Made by a program: the position numbers and the translations under genes
DNA from: Variovorax sp. YR216
GTDB lineage: Bacteria; Pseudomonadota; Gammaproteobacteria; Burkholderiales; Burkholderiaceae_C
DNA: 64,000 nt
Direction of reading: 5' to 3'
Assembly (NCBI RefSeq): GCF_900107745.1
Contig: NZ_FNRO01000004.1
Span: forward strand, 248,001 to 312,000
Shown here: in pieces, positions 9,316-18,492 of the stretch
Layout: each line of letters opens with the position of its first letter
Position numbering within the stretch: position 1 is the first letter of the stretch
The notes under the pieces: generated by a model
Seen by the model: only the letters and a program-made list of their open reading frames with translations
Told to the model about the DNA's origin: nothing
The model's database searches: none

Positions 9316-12208
9316 CCTCGTCCAGGTGCCACGCCATGCGCATCGTGTCGAAGGCGGCGGTGGCTTCGTCGATGAGCGCCATCGCCTGCCCGGTGTGCCC
9401 TTGGTCGATGGCGATCTCGGCGGCGCACAGCTGGGTCACGGCGACCTCGTGGGCCGAGTCGCGTTCGCGTGCCACGCGCAGCGCCTGCTCGATGTAGCGC
9501 CCGGCGGCTTCGGGCCGGTGCACGGCGGCATCGCGCGCGAGGGCCCGCAAGGCCATCGCCACGCCGATCAGGTCGCGCTCGCGCGCACGCCTGAGCGCCA
9601 ATGCGGCGTGGCGCCGGGCCTCCTCGCGGCGCCCCAGGCCCATGAAGCCCTCGGCCAGCCAGCCGTGGTTGAAGGAGCGGAACAGCCCGCTCTCGCGCGG
9701 CGCGATCCAGTCCGTCGCCTCGACGATGGCCTGGATGGCCTGCGGCGCCTGCTCGAGCTTCCACTGCGCATAGCCCGCGATGGCCTGCGCGATGGAGAGC
9801 TGCGACAGACTTCGCGTTGCCTCGGCAATGCGGCCGGAGCGGATGGCCGTCTCACGCGCCTCGCGCCAGCAGCCTTGCCACAACAGCACGGCACTGCGCC
9901 AGCCGTGGAGCGTCGCGGCGATCTCGTGCGTCTCGTCGACGATGCAGGCCAGCGCGTCATCGAAGCATTCATACGCCCGCTCGAAAAGCCCGCGATCACC
10001 CAGCACGTAGGCCCTGCACACCAGCGAATAGACCAGGCCGACGTTGGTTCGCCGGCCGCTGCGGTGCCGGCGCTTGACCTCGATGGCGCGATCGAGAAGC
10101 TGAAGACCGGCGTCGTAATGCGCCGCGAGCACATGCGACTCGCCCAGGGTCGCCACGATCTGGATGGCCAGCGGCTCGTCGCCGATGGCTTCGGCTTCCG
10201 CGAGCGCGCGTTCGCCATGCACGATCGCCGAGCGTGCATCGCCGAGCGAATAGCTGATGTAGCTGTGCCAGTAGCGGGCCCGCGCGACCGAGGCCGCGTC
10301 GGCGAACTGCTCGGCCAGGTGGACGGCGCGGGTGGAGAGGGCCAGTTCGCTGCGCGAGGGGTCGAACACGCACACCATGCCCAGGCGCTGCACGATCGAC
10401 ACCCAGCGCTGCGCGGCTTCCGATGAGTCGGGCAGCTTGTCGAGGGCGGCCAGTGCGGCCCGGTACTGGGCGCGGGCACGGTCGAGGGCCGAGGCCTTGA
10501 GGGCCTTGTCCCCTGCCAGTTCCGCGTAGTGGGCGGCACCCGTGCCATCGCCGCCCGCGCCGAAGTGATAGGCCAGCGCCTCCAGCGCTTCGTCCTGGTC
10601 CATCGCGGCGCTGTGCCGCTGGATGGCCTGCGCGATGCGAAGGTGCAGCTGCTGCCTCTCGTGCAGCCCGACCGACTCGTAGATGATGTCGCGCGCCACG
10701 CCATGCTTGAAGCGCAAGGTGCCGGCGAGCTCGCCCGGGAAGATGAAATCCTGCTCCGCGAGGCCACGCACCAGGGCGCTGTCCGCGGCCGCGCCGGTGA
10801 TCGTTTCGAACAGCCACACCGGGATGACGTTGCCGATGACCGCGGCCACCCGCACCAGTTCGGTCTGCGCCGGCGGCAGGTGCTGCACGCGCGACTCCAC
10901 CAGGTGGCTCAACCATCCGGCGCTGCCGCGCGGGCGCCCGGCGGCGCCGACGTCGCCGCGCGCCATCGAATGGCACAGTTCCTCGACGTACAGCGGATTG
11001 CCGCCCGCACGGCGTGCGATCTCCGCGGCGACGAAGGGGTCGACGGCGGGCAGACGTGCCGAGATCGCCTGCGCGGCCTCCGCGTCGCCGAGCGGCGCCA
11101 GGGCGATGGTTTCGTTCGCGACCGGGAAAACGCCATCCGCCTTCGCATCGCGTGTCGCGAGCACGATCAGCAGGCGGCAGTCGCCGAGCCTGCGCAGCGC
11201 CGCGAGCACCTGCTTCGACAGCTCGTCGGCCCATTGCCAGTCGTCGATGAAGACCACCAGCGGGGCCTGCTGCGCCAGGTCCCTGAACAGCTCGCACAGC
11301 CCGTCGGCGGCCCTGGCGGGCATCTCCTTCGAAAGCGATTCGACGATCTGGACGAAGGGCTGCAGGGGTTCGGCGCCCAGATCGCTTTCACAGTAGCCGC
11401 GCAACACGCTGCAGCCCTGCGCCGCGGCGCTGGCCAGCACCCGTTCGATGAGCCGCGTCTTGCCCATTCCGGCGGGCGCGGCCACGGCCAGGCAATGGCC
11501 CCGTCCGGCGATGGCTTCGGCCAGACGCGCCTCGAGCAGATCGCTTTCCGCCCGGCGCCCGACGAACGGCGCGTACCGGTAGCGTTCCAGGTTGTCCAGG
11601 CGCTGCGCGAGTCCGGCCCGGCCGTCAACGGCATAGACCGTCATGGGCACCGCCTGGCCCTTGATTTCCAACGACCTCGCCGGACCGGTGCTGAAGAAGC
11701 GATGAGCCGGCCCGAGGCTCTCCTCGCTCACGAGGATCTCGTTGGCGCTGGCCGCCGTCGACAGGCGTGCCGCCACGTTGGGCACTGGCCCGAGCAACTC
11801 GAAGCGACCTCGCTCGATGTCCCCGACGCCGAGGAGCACCAGCCCTGAATGGATGCCGGTGTGCAGGCTCAGCGGCGGGACGCCGGTGAGTTCCAGGTGC
11901 ATGCCGCGCACGCGCTCGTGAAGTTGAAGGGCCGCCTCCACCGCGCGCCGGCCGTCGTCCTCGCGCGTGGCGGGGTAGCCGAACATGGCGAGCACGCCAT
12001 CGCCCTGCACGCGCACCACGAGGCCGCCGTGCGTGGGAATGATGTCCTGGTAGGCGCGCCGCAGCGCGGCGAGGAGCTGGGCATAGTGCTCGGCTTCCAG
12101 TGCCGCCGCCAGCTCGGTCGATTGGGAAAGATCGGCGAAGAGCAGTGCCACATACCGCCGCCCGAGCGCGGTTGAATCCGCATCTGCATGACGGTCGGTT
12201 TTACTCAT
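9275..12208 (-). CDS. Class III nucleotide cyclase with AAA ATPase and helical-repeat region
   Basis: This 977-residue cytoplasmic signalling protein starts with a class III cyclase domain (residues about 18-200). Metal-binding Asp26 (LLFADLSQSTE) and Asp70 (VQGDGVLAMFG) are present, as is the PNVAARL segment that supplies the catalytic Asn/Arg, so it could be active. An ATPase of the STAND/AAA kind follows, with Walker A APAGMGKT (Lys250) and Walker B LVVFIDDWQWAD. The C-terminal half is Ala/Leu-rich helical repeats of TPR type. The start at 12208 has GGAAA upstream; longer in-frame starts read through non-conserved sequence. Its last 41 bp overlap, tail to tail, the DyP-P450 gene. Whether it makes cAMP or cGMP cannot be read. 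Confidence 0.88.
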   Translation of the reverse strand: MSKTDRHADADSTALGRRYVALLFADLSQSTELAAALEAEHYAQLLAALRRAYQDIIPTHGGLVVRVQGDGVLAMFGYPATREDDGRRAVEAALQLHERVRGMHLELTGVPPLSLHTGIHSGLVLLGVGDIERGRFELLGPVPNVAARLSTAASANEILVSEESLGPAHRFFSTGPARSLEIKGQAVPMTVYAVDGRAGLAQRLDNLERYRYAPFVGRRAESDLLEARLAEAIAGRGHCLAVAAPAGMGKTRLIERVLASAAAQGCSVLRGYCESDLGAEPLQPFVQIVESLSKEMPARAADGLCELFRDLAQQAPLVVFIDDWQWADELSKQVLAALRRLGDCRLLIVLATRDAKADGVFPVANETIALAPLGDAEAAQAISARLPAVDPFVAAEIARRAGGNPLYVEELCHSMARGDVGAAGRPRGSAGWLSHLVESRVQHLPPAQTELVRVAAVIGNVIPVWLFETITGAAADSALVRGLAEQDFIFPGELAGTLRFKHGVARDIIYESVGLHERQQLHLRIAQAIQRHSAAMDQDEALEALAYHFGAGGDGTGAAHYAELAGDKALKASALDRARAQYRAALAALDKLPDSSEAAQRWVSIVQRLGMVCVFDPSRSELALSTRAVHLAEQFADAASVARARYWHSYISYSLGDARSAIVHGERALAEAEAIGDEPLAIQIVATLGESHVLAAHYDAGLQLLDRAIEVKRRHRSGRRTNVGLVYSLVCRAYVLGDRGLFERAYECFDDALACIVDETHEIAATLHGWRSAVLLWQGCWREARETAIRSGRIAEATRSLSQLSIAQAIAGYAQWKLEQAPQAIQAIVEATDWIAPRESGLFRSFNHGWLAEGFMGLGRREEARRHAALALRRARERDLIGVAMALRALARDAAVHRPEAAGRYIEQALRVARERDSAHEVAVTQLCAAEIAIDQGHTGQAMALIDEATAAFDTMRMAWHLDEATRLRALVTGVAA

Positions 12209-12394
12209 CAGGGATTTCCACCTCAGGCCCGCGCGGCGGGCGTTTTCGATCGGGCGCCATATTACAGCCGGGGTGACCGGGAACACGCGGCAAACCCGGC
12301 TCGCGTAACGCCAATGCGACACGCCGTTCGTCCAGGCACTCACCAGTCCTCGGGAATACCCGCACAGTAAAACCCCAAATCTTGCCTACATTGC

Positions 12395-12427
12395 TTGTAT
12401 GCAAGAAAGCGAGTGTCTTGCATGCAA
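12395..12427. promoter_or_regulatory. Tandem palindromes, candidate GntR operators
   Basis: Two near-identical palindromes, TTGTATGCAA (12395-12404) and TTGCATGCAA (12418-12427), have centres 23 bp apart, about two helical turns, just upstream of the dctA ribosome site. FCD/FadR-type GntR regulators commonly bind TTGTATACAA-like sites, and such a regulator is encoded two genes on. Autoregulation of the symporter/regulator pair is therefore inferred. The divergent cyclase gene could also be affected. Confidence 0.5.
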
Positions 12428-12449
12428 ACCCCCAACACGGAGAGCCTCC

Positions 12450-13796
12450 ATGCCCCGATTCGCCAAATCCCTTTTCGGTCAGGTCGTCATCGCACTGGTG
12501 CTCGGTGTGATCGCCGGCCTCTTCTTCCCCGAGTTCGCCGTCAAGCTCAAGCCGCTGGGCGACGGGTTCATCAAGCTGATCAAGATGATCATCCCGGTGC
12601 TCGTGTTCTGCGTGGTCGTGCATGGCATCGCCGGCGCCGGTGACCTGCGGCGCGTGGGCCGGGTCGGCGTCAAGGCACTGATCTACTTCGAGGTGCTCAC
12701 CACCGTCGCGCTCGGGCTGGGCCTGTTGCTCGCCTTCGTGTTCGAGCCCGGCGTGGGCATGAACGTCGATCCGTCGAAGCTCGACGCCAACGCCATGAGC
12801 GCCTATGCATCGACCGCCGACAAGCTCACCGGCGGCGGCACGGTCGAGTTCATCATGAAATTGATCCCGACCACGGTGATCAACGCCTTCGCGACCGGCG
12901 ACGTGCTGCAGGTGCTGCTCTTCGCGGTGCTCTTCGGCTGCGCGCTGACGCTGCTCGGCGATCGCGGCAAGCCCGTCGCGGCGGTGGTGGATGCCACGGC
13001 GCTCGTGATGTTCAAGATCATGGGCATCATCATCAAGCTCGCGCCACTCGGCGTGCTGGGCGCGATCGCGTTCACCGTGGGCCAGTACGGCATCGGCTCG
13101 CTCAAGCAGCTCGGCGCGCTGGTCGGACTGTTCTACCTCTCGGTCGCCATCTTCGTGTTCGTCGTCCTCGGCATCGTGATGCGGCTGTCGGGCTTCAGCC
13201 TGCTCAAGCTGCTGCGCTACCTGCGCGAGGAGCTCACCATCGTCTTCGCGACCACGTCGTCGGACAGCGTGCTGCCGCAGATCATGGGCAAGCTGCGCCA
13301 CATGGGCATCCGCGATTCGACGGTCGGCCTCGTGATCCCGACCGGCTATTCGTTCAACCTCGATGCGTTCTCGATCTACATCACGCTGGCCGCGGTCTTC
13401 ATCGCGCAGGCGACCAACACGCCGGTCTCGATGACCGACCTGCTGACCATCCTCGCGATCGCGCTGGTCACCTCCAAGGGCGCGCACGGCGTGCCGGGCT
13501 CGGCGATCGTGGTGCTCGCCGCGACGCTGCATGCCATTCCGGCGATTCCCGCGATCGGCCTGGTGCTGGTGCTCTCGGTCGACTGGTTCATGGGCATTGC
13601 CCGCGCGCTCGGCAACCTGATCGGCAATTGCGTGGCGACCGTCGCGATCGCGGCATGGGAAGGCGACATCGACCGCGAGCGCGCGCACGCGGTGCTCAAT
13701 GGCACGCACTCGCCCGAGGACGAGCCTCTGCGCGAAACGGGAACGCATGGCGGCGAAACGGCAGAATCCCCAGCCGCCGTCCAACCCGCGAACTGA
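12450..13796 (+). CDS. dctA: Dicarboxylate/amino acid:cation symporter (DctA family)
   Basis: This 448-residue inner-membrane carrier of the DAACS family imports C4-dicarboxylates such as succinate, fumarate and malate with protons or sodium. Characteristic pieces are KMIIPVLVFCVVVHGIA, the hairpin motif TTSSDSVLPQIM, GYSFNLDAFSIYITLA and TSKGAHGVPGSAIVVLAATL. About eight hydrophobic helices plus two re-entrant loops are expected. The ATG at 12450 has GGAGAG upstream; an earlier in-frame ATG at 12399 lies inside the candidate operator region. A GntR gene begins 8 bp after the stop, so the two are probably co-transcribed. The exact substrate is inferred from the family. Confidence 0.92.
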   Translation: MPRFAKSLFGQVVIALVLGVIAGLFFPEFAVKLKPLGDGFIKLIKMIIPVLVFCVVVHGIAGAGDLRRVGRVGVKALIYFEVLTTVALGLGLLLAFVFEPGVGMNVDPSKLDANAMSAYASTADKLTGGGTVEFIMKLIPTTVINAFATGDVLQVLLFAVLFGCALTLLGDRGKPVAAVVDATALVMFKIMGIIIKLAPLGVLGAIAFTVGQYGIGSLKQLGALVGLFYLSVAIFVFVVLGIVMRLSGFSLLKLLRYLREELTIVFATTSSDSVLPQIMGKLRHMGIRDSTVGLVIPTGYSFNLDAFSIYITLAAVFIAQATNTPVSMTDLLTILAIALVTSKGAHGVPGSAIVVLAATLHAIPAIPAIGLVLVLSVDWFMGIARALGNLIGNCVATVAIAAWEGDIDRERAHAVLNGTHSPEDEPLRETGTHGGETAESPAAVQPAN

Positions 13797-13804
13797 ACAC
13801 CACC

Positions 13805-14503
13805 ATGACCGACGTCACGCCCACCACCATCGCCGAGCGCGTGGTCGAAGCCATCCTCGCGCAGAAGCTCGCGCCCGGCGAGCGGCTCGGCGAGCAGGCG
13901 CTGGCGGAGAACTTCGGCGTGAGCCGCACCATGGTGCGCGAGGCGCTGATGCAGCTCCAGGCGCGCGGCTTCGTCGAAGTGCAGTCGCGGCGCGGCTGGT
14001 TCGTGGTGGAGCCTTCGGCCGAGGATGCGCGCGACGCCTTCGCCGCGCGGCGCATCGTCGAGGCCGGCATCCTCGCCGAGGCCGGCCGGCCGCTGTCGAA
14101 AGTCATCCGCAAGCTGCGCGAGCACATCGCCGACGAGAAGCGCGCCATCGCCGGCGCCGATGCCGCCACGCGAGCTTTCCTGCTTGCCGATTTCCATGTG
14201 TGCCTGGCCGACCAGATGGGCCACCGGCTGCTCTGCGACGTGCTGCGCGACCTCACCGCGCGGACCACCCTCGCGGCCACGCTCTTCCAGTCGAAGCACG
14301 AGGCTGCCCAATCGTGCGCCGAACACGCGGCCATCGTCGCCGCGCTCGAGGACGGCGACACCGCCCGCGCGCGCCAGCTCATGCTCGACCACATCGGCAA
14401 CGTCGAGGAAGCCCTGGAAGTCGAAGCCGCCATCGACCCCACCGAAAACGAGAAATTGCGCGCGACGCTGGCGCCCGTAGCTCTCCCGCGCGCCGCGCGT
14501 TAG
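13805..14503 (+). CDS. GntR family transcriptional regulator (FCD type)
   Basis: This 232-residue regulator has an N-terminal winged helix (residues about 8-72, with LGEQALAENFGVSRTMVREAL) followed by an all-helical FCD ligand-binding domain. The FCD part shows the usual metal/ligand histidines within DFHVCLADQMGH and SCAEHAAIVAAL. FCD regulators usually sense carboxylates, which fits its position 8 bp behind dctA. The ATG at 13805 follows directly on the dctA stop. It probably represses the symporter operon through the palindromes at 12395-12427 (inference). Confidence 0.9.
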   Translation: MTDVTPTTIAERVVEAILAQKLAPGERLGEQALAENFGVSRTMVREALMQLQARGFVEVQSRRGWFVVEPSAEDARDAFAARRIVEAGILAEAGRPLSKVIRKLREHIADEKRAIAGADAATRAFLLADFHVCLADQMGHRLLCDVLRDLTARTTLAATLFQSKHEAAQSCAEHAAIVAALEDGDTARARQLMLDHIGNVEEALEVEAAIDPTENEKLRATLAPVALPRAAR

Positions 14504-14524
14504 CGCCGGCACTGCCAGAAACCC

Positions 14525-14605
14525 CACGGAACCGGCTCCGCCGGGCCGTCGGGGTTGCCCCCGGAGAGGGGGTGCAGAGCCACACGAAGTGGGCGAGGCT
14601 GGGGG
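14525..14605 (+). repeat. Dispersed intergenic repeat, copy 1
   Basis: This is one of five clear copies in the window of an element of about 80 bp. In this orientation it reads GGAACCGGCT..GCCGG (inverted repeat), then a CCCCC..GGGGG hairpin, then CCACACGAAGTGGGC (contains CACGAAGTG), then AGGCTGGGGG. This copy lies just after the GntR stop and ahead of the AI-2E permease gene. Other copies are at 17502, 44685, 46150 and 55616, with a remnant at 52199. Function unknown; placement next to stop codons suggests an RNA 3-prime-end element. Confidence 0.8.
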
Positions 14606-14638
14606 AGAGCCCCGTCTCAGGGGAGAATCCAGTCCTTC

Positions 14639-15718
14639 ATGAATTCCCCAGCCCTCCAGCGCGCCGTCTTCCTCTTCCTGCTGGCGGCCGTCACGCTCGC
14701 CTTCGGCTGGATCCTCCTCCCCTTCTTCGGCGCCGTCATGTGGGCGGTCGCGCTGGCGATCCTCTTCACGCCGTTCTACCGCTGGATGGTCATCAAGGTG
14801 AAGGGCCGCCGCAACGTCGCGGCGCTGGCCACGCTGCTGCTGGCGATGATCCTCGTCATCATTCCGCTCGTGGCGATCACCCTGGCGCTGATCGACGAGA
14901 TGGCCTTCGTCGCGCAGAAGGTGCGCTCCGGCGACATCAGCTTTGCCGCCTACTTCCAGCAGATCGTGAACGCCCTGCCCAACTGGGCGACCGAGCAGCT
15001 CAACCGCTTCGGCCTGACCAACATCGAGGGATTCATCAGCCGCTTCTCGGCCTCGGCCCTGCGGGGCAGCCAGCTCATTGCGACGCGCGCGGTTTCCATC
15101 GGCCAGAACGCCTTCGAGTTCATCATCGCCTTCGGCCTGATGCTGTACATGCTGTACTTCCTGCTGCGCGATGGCCGCGATCTGTCGAAGACGGTCCGCG
15201 CGGCGCTGCCGCTCGCCAGGGCGCACACCAACCACCTGTTCGGCAAGTTCACCACGGTGATCCGCGCCACCATCAAGGGCAATGTCGCGGTGGCCGTGGT
15301 GCAAGGGTTCATCGGCGGCGTGACCTTCTCGTTCCTCGGGGTGCAGGGCGCGCTGCTGTGGGGCTCGCTGATGGCCTTCCTCTCGCTGCTGCCGGCCGTC
15401 GGCGCGGCGCTGATCTGGATCCCGGTGGCGATCTATTTCCTGGCCACCGGCGCCGTCGTGAAGGGGCTGGTGCTGATCTTCGTCGGCGTCTTCGTGATCG
15501 GGCTGGTCGACAACATCCTGCGCCCGATCCTCGTCGGCAAGGACACGCAGATGCCCGACTACATCGTGCTGATGTCCACCATCGGCGGCATCGCGCTCTT
15601 CGGCATCAACGGCTTCGTGATCGGGCCGGTGATCGCGGCACTTTTCATGGCGGCCTGGGATCTGTTCGCTTCGTCGAGCGCGGAAAACGACCCTGTCGCC
15701 CCGCCTCCGCAGCCCTGA
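14639..15718 (+). CDS. AI-2E family transporter (PerM/YdiK-like permease)
   Basis: This 359-residue polytopic inner-membrane protein belongs to the AI-2E/UPF0118 permease family. Two hydrophobic segments open the chain (FLFLLAAVTLAFGWILL and the following VALAILFTPFY). A loop of about 100 residues follows, then a cluster of helices holding the family signature GFIGGVTFSFLGVQGALLWG, LLPAVGAALIWIP and DNILRPILVGKD. The ATG at 14639 is chosen because the family begins near this hydrophobic stretch; the upstream frame runs through the dispersed repeat. Substrates differ across the family (autoinducer-2 export, Na+/H+ exchange), so no solute is assigned. Confidence 0.88.
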   Translation: MNSPALQRAVFLFLLAAVTLAFGWILLPFFGAVMWAVALAILFTPFYRWMVIKVKGRRNVAALATLLLAMILVIIPLVAITLALIDEMAFVAQKVRSGDISFAAYFQQIVNALPNWATEQLNRFGLTNIEGFISRFSASALRGSQLIATRAVSIGQNAFEFIIAFGLMLYMLYFLLRDGRDLSKTVRAALPLARAHTNHLFGKFTTVIRATIKGNVAVAVVQGFIGGVTFSFLGVQGALLWGSLMAFLSLLPAVGAALIWIPVAIYFLATGAVVKGLVLIFVGVFVIGLVDNILRPILVGKDTQMPDYIVLMSTIGGIALFGINGFVIGPVIAALFMAAWDLFASSSAENDPVAPPPQP

Positions 15719-15760
15719 AGACATCGGCGCCACGGCGCAATCCTCCGGAATCCAGATCCA

Positions 15761-17491
15761 ATGAATCGAAGCGGACGCAGCGTCCAATACGCAACCAGCC
15801 CCCTGCTCACGAGCAAGACACCCGTCTGGCGCAGCAAACTCATCGTCGCCGGGATCGCGGCCGGCTTTCTCGTGCTGGCGGTGCGCGCCTTCTATGTCGA
15901 GGTGTTCGACAACCAGTTCTTCCAGCACCAGGGTGAAGTGCGCTTCGCCCGGACGCTCGAGCTGCCCGCCAACCGCGGGCGCATCCTCGACCGCAATGGC
16001 GACATCCTCGCCTCCGATATTCCAGCGCCCAGCATCTGGGCGATTCCGGAAGACGTGGACCCCGCCGATCCGGCAATCCAGCCGAAGCTGAAGAAGCTGG
16101 CCGAATTGCTCGGGATCCCGCAGGCCGAGCTCACGCGCAAGCTGGACGCCGACGACAAGAGCTTCGTCTGGCTCAAGCGGCAGGTCGACGAAGCGGTCGC
16201 CAGGCAGATCGCCGCGCTCGACATCAAGGGCATCTACCAGCGACGGGAATACAAGCGCCAATACCCCGAGGGCGAAGCCGCCGCGCATGTGGCCGGCTTC
16301 ACCAACGTCGAGGACGTCGGCCAGGAAGGCATCGAGCTCGCGTTCGACAAGGAGCTCGCGGGCAAGACGGGTTCGCGCCGCGTGATCAAGAACCGCCTGG
16401 GCGCGGTGGTCGAGGACGTGGGCGAACAGGTCCCGCCGATCGAGGGCCACGACATCCAGCTCAGCCTGGACGACCGCATCCAGGCCGTGACCTACGAGAA
16501 GCTGCGCGACGCCGTGGTCGCGAACAAGGCCCGGGCCGGCAGCGCGGTCGTGGTCGACGCCCACACCGGCGAGCTGCTCGCGATGGCCAACTACCCGAGC
16601 TTCGACCCCAACGACCGGCACAACCTCACCGGCGAGCAACTGCGCAATCGCGCCATGACCGATGTCTTCGAGCCGGGCTCGACGATGAAGCCCATCACCG
16701 TCGCCACCGCGCTCGAGCTCGGCCGGGTCACGCCGCAGACGATCATCGACACCAACCCCGGCCGGATCACCGTGTCCGGTGCGACCATCCACGACGACGA
16801 GAACTTCGGCGTGCTGACGGTCGAAGGCGTGATCCAGAAATCCAGCAACGTCGGCGCGACCAGGATCTCGCAGCGCATGACGGCCAAGGAGATGTGGGAT
16901 TCGTTCACCTCGCTCGGCTTCGGCCAGAAGCCGCAGACGGTGTTCCCAGGTGCCGTGACCGGGCGGCTGCGGCCGTACAAGTCATGGCGCCCGATCGAGC
17001 AGGCCACGATGTCCTACGGCTACGGCCTGTCTGCCTCGCTGTTCCAGATTGCCCATGCGTACACCGCGTTCGCCAACGGCGGCAAGGTCATTCCGATCAC
17101 CCTGCTGAAATCGAGCGAGCCGCCGGTGGGCGTTCCGGTGTTCTCCTCCGCGGTAGCGAGCGAAGTTCGCAAGATGATGCACATGGCCGCCGCGCCCGGC
17201 GGCACCGCGCCGCTCGCGCAGACCGAAGGCTATTCGGTGGGCGGAAAGACCGGCACCGCCCATAAGCAGGTCGGCAAGGGCTACGCCGGCAACAAGTACC
17301 GCGCCTGGTACACCGGCATGTCGCCGATCGACAAGCCGCGCGTCATCGTCGCGGTGATGATCGACGAACCGAGCGCGGGCAAGTACTTCGGCGGTCTCGT
17401 GGCCGCGCCGGTGTTCAGCCAGGTGGTGCAGCAGACCTTGCGGATCCTGAACGTGCTACCCGATCTGCCCGTGGCGTCGCAGGCGCACTAG
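15761..17491 (+). CDS. Penicillin-binding protein 2/3 (FtsI-like peptidoglycan transpeptidase)
   Basis: This 576-residue class B PBP has one N-terminal membrane anchor (residues about 24-45, SKLIVAGIAAGFLVLAVRAF) and cross-links septal or lateral peptidoglycan in the periplasm. The dimerisation domain shows RGRILDRNGDILA. The three transpeptidase motifs are intact: S307-T-M-K310, S361-S-N363 and K496-T-G. The overall match is to FtsI rather than MrdA. It is not in a dcw cluster here (no mraW, ftsL or mur genes nearby), so it is probably an FtsI paralogue. A short repeat copy follows the stop. Confidence 0.92.
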   Translation: MNRSGRSVQYATSPLLTSKTPVWRSKLIVAGIAAGFLVLAVRAFYVEVFDNQFFQHQGEVRFARTLELPANRGRILDRNGDILASDIPAPSIWAIPEDVDPADPAIQPKLKKLAELLGIPQAELTRKLDADDKSFVWLKRQVDEAVARQIAALDIKGIYQRREYKRQYPEGEAAAHVAGFTNVEDVGQEGIELAFDKELAGKTGSRRVIKNRLGAVVEDVGEQVPPIEGHDIQLSLDDRIQAVTYEKLRDAVVANKARAGSAVVVDAHTGELLAMANYPSFDPNDRHNLTGEQLRNRAMTDVFEPGSTMKPITVATALELGRVTPQTIIDTNPGRITVSGATIHDDENFGVLTVEGVIQKSSNVGATRISQRMTAKEMWDSFTSLGFGQKPQTVFPGAVTGRLRPYKSWRPIEQATMSYGYGLSASLFQIAHAYTAFANGGKVIPITLLKSSEPPVGVPVFSSAVASEVRKMMHMAAAPGGTAPLAQTEGYSVGGKTGTAHKQVGKGYAGNKYRAWYTGMSPIDKPRVIVAVMIDEPSAGKYFGGLVAAPVFSQVVQQTLRILNVLPDLPVASQAH

Positions 17492-17501
17492 ATGATGCTC
17501 G

Positions 17502-17551
17502 CCCCCAGGTTGGCTCACTTCGTGTAGCCGCCCACCCCCTGCCGGGGGCGC
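17502..17551 (-). repeat. Dispersed intergenic repeat, copy 2 (short)
   Basis: This reverse-oriented, shortened copy contains CCCCCAGGTTGGCTCACTTCG and a CCCCCTGCCGGGGG hairpin but lacks the GGAACCGG half. It exactly fills the gap between the ends of two convergent genes, the FtsI-like gene (stop at 17491) and the LysR gene (stop codon at 17552), where a bidirectional terminator would be expected. Confidence 0.7.
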
Positions 17552-18454
17552 CTATTTCTTCCACCATTGCTCGCCGAAGCGGCCCTGCAGGAAGGCGACG
17601 AAGCTCAACACCTTCCCCGGTACCAGCTTCGGCGATGGGAACACCGCATGGATTTCCTGCTCGGCCAACGCGTGGTCGGCCAGCACCTCGACCACCTGCG
17701 CTGAAGCGAGCGAATCGCTCGCCACATAGCGTGGCATCAGGGCGATGCCGAGCCCCGCGCGCGCAGCGGCCAGCACCGCCGAGACGTTGTTGGAGCGCAG
17801 CCGGCCCGATACCGGCACCGACACCGGCTCGCCCCTGGGCGTGTGCATGTGCCACACGTCGTCGCCCACCACGCTGCTGTAGATCAGCGCCACATGCTCG
17901 CTCAGGTCCTGCGCCTTCTTCGGCGTGCCGTGCTCCCTGAGATAGTCCGGCGCGGCGACCATCACCCACGGATTCATGCCGAGGTAGCGCGCGCCGAGCG
18001 ACGAATCCGCGAGCTTGCCCATGCGGATCGCCACGTCGATGCCCTGCGCGACCAGGTCTACGTAGCGGTCCTCGAAGCTGAGATCGACCTGGACCTGCGG
18101 GTGCCGCGCCATGAATTCCAGCGCCAGCGGCACGATGACGCGGCGACCGAACGCGGTCGAGGTGCCGATGCGCAGCAACCCCTGCGCCTGCGACTGCTGC
18201 AGCTTGACGATGCTGTCGGCCTCCTCGGCGTCGCGCACGATGGACTTGCACTTCTCGTAGTAGAGCGCACCCGCCTCGGTGAGACTCACGCCGCGCGTGT
18301 TGCGGTTGAGCAGCCGCGCCTTCAGCCGCGCCTCGGTCGCCGCGACCTGCTTGGTCACGGTGGGCTGGGTGGTGTTGAACTCGCCGGCGGCCTTGGAGAA
18401 GCTGCCTGTCTCCACCACGCGCACGAACATCTCCATTGCAAGCAGTCGGTCCAT
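17552..18454 (-). CDS. LysR family transcriptional regulator of the glyoxylate genes
   Basis: This 300-residue LTTR has an N-terminal winged helix-turn-helix (residues 1-60, GSFSKAAGEFNTTQPTVTKQV) and a periplasmic-binding-like effector domain (about 90-295, with GLGIALMPRYVA). It is divergent from gcl, 114 bp away. The gap holds a perfect TATTCC-N5-GGAATA palindrome of the T-N11-A type, so it very likely regulates gcl-hyi-glxR and itself. Length is typical and no domain is missing. The inducer is not deducible; glyoxylate or a precursor is a reasonable guess. Confidence 0.92.
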   Translation of the reverse strand: MDRLLAMEMFVRVVETGSFSKAAGEFNTTQPTVTKQVAATEARLKARLLNRNTRGVSLTEAGALYYEKCKSIVRDAEEADSIVKLQQSQAQGLLRIGTSTAFGRRVIVPLALEFMARHPQVQVDLSFEDRYVDLVAQGIDVAIRMGKLADSSLGARYLGMNPWVMVAAPDYLREHGTPKKAQDLSEHVALIYSSVVGDDVWHMHTPRGEPVSVPVSGRLRSNNVSAVLAAARAGLGIALMPRYVASDSLASAQVVEVLADHALAEQEIHAVFPSPKLVPGKVLSFVAFLQGRFGEQWWKK

Positions 18455-18475
18455 GAGCCTGATCCTAGCCCCACT

Positions 18476-18492
18476 TATTCCGTCATGGAATA
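18476..18492. promoter_or_regulatory. Candidate LysR operator in the lysR-gcl intergenic region
   Basis: A perfect inverted repeat TATTCC-GTCAT-GGAATA contains the T-N11-A core bound by LysR regulators. It begins 22 bp upstream of the LysR start, a usual place for the recognition site that also represses the regulator gene. A second perfect palindrome, GAAGAG-CCCC-CTCTTC (18521-18536), lies nearer gcl and may be an activation site or a structure in the 5-prime leader. Confidence 0.6.

Noticed and set aside
12399..12449. Longer DctA N-terminus from the ATG at 12399
   Set aside because: It would add 17 atypical residues and overlap the palindromes; the ATG at 12450 has a proper ribosome site and the normal family start.
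13376..16792. 1138-codon minus-strand open frame across four plus-strand genes
   Set aside because: It crosses gene boundaries and the dispersed repeat and has His/Arg/Asp-rich nonsense composition.
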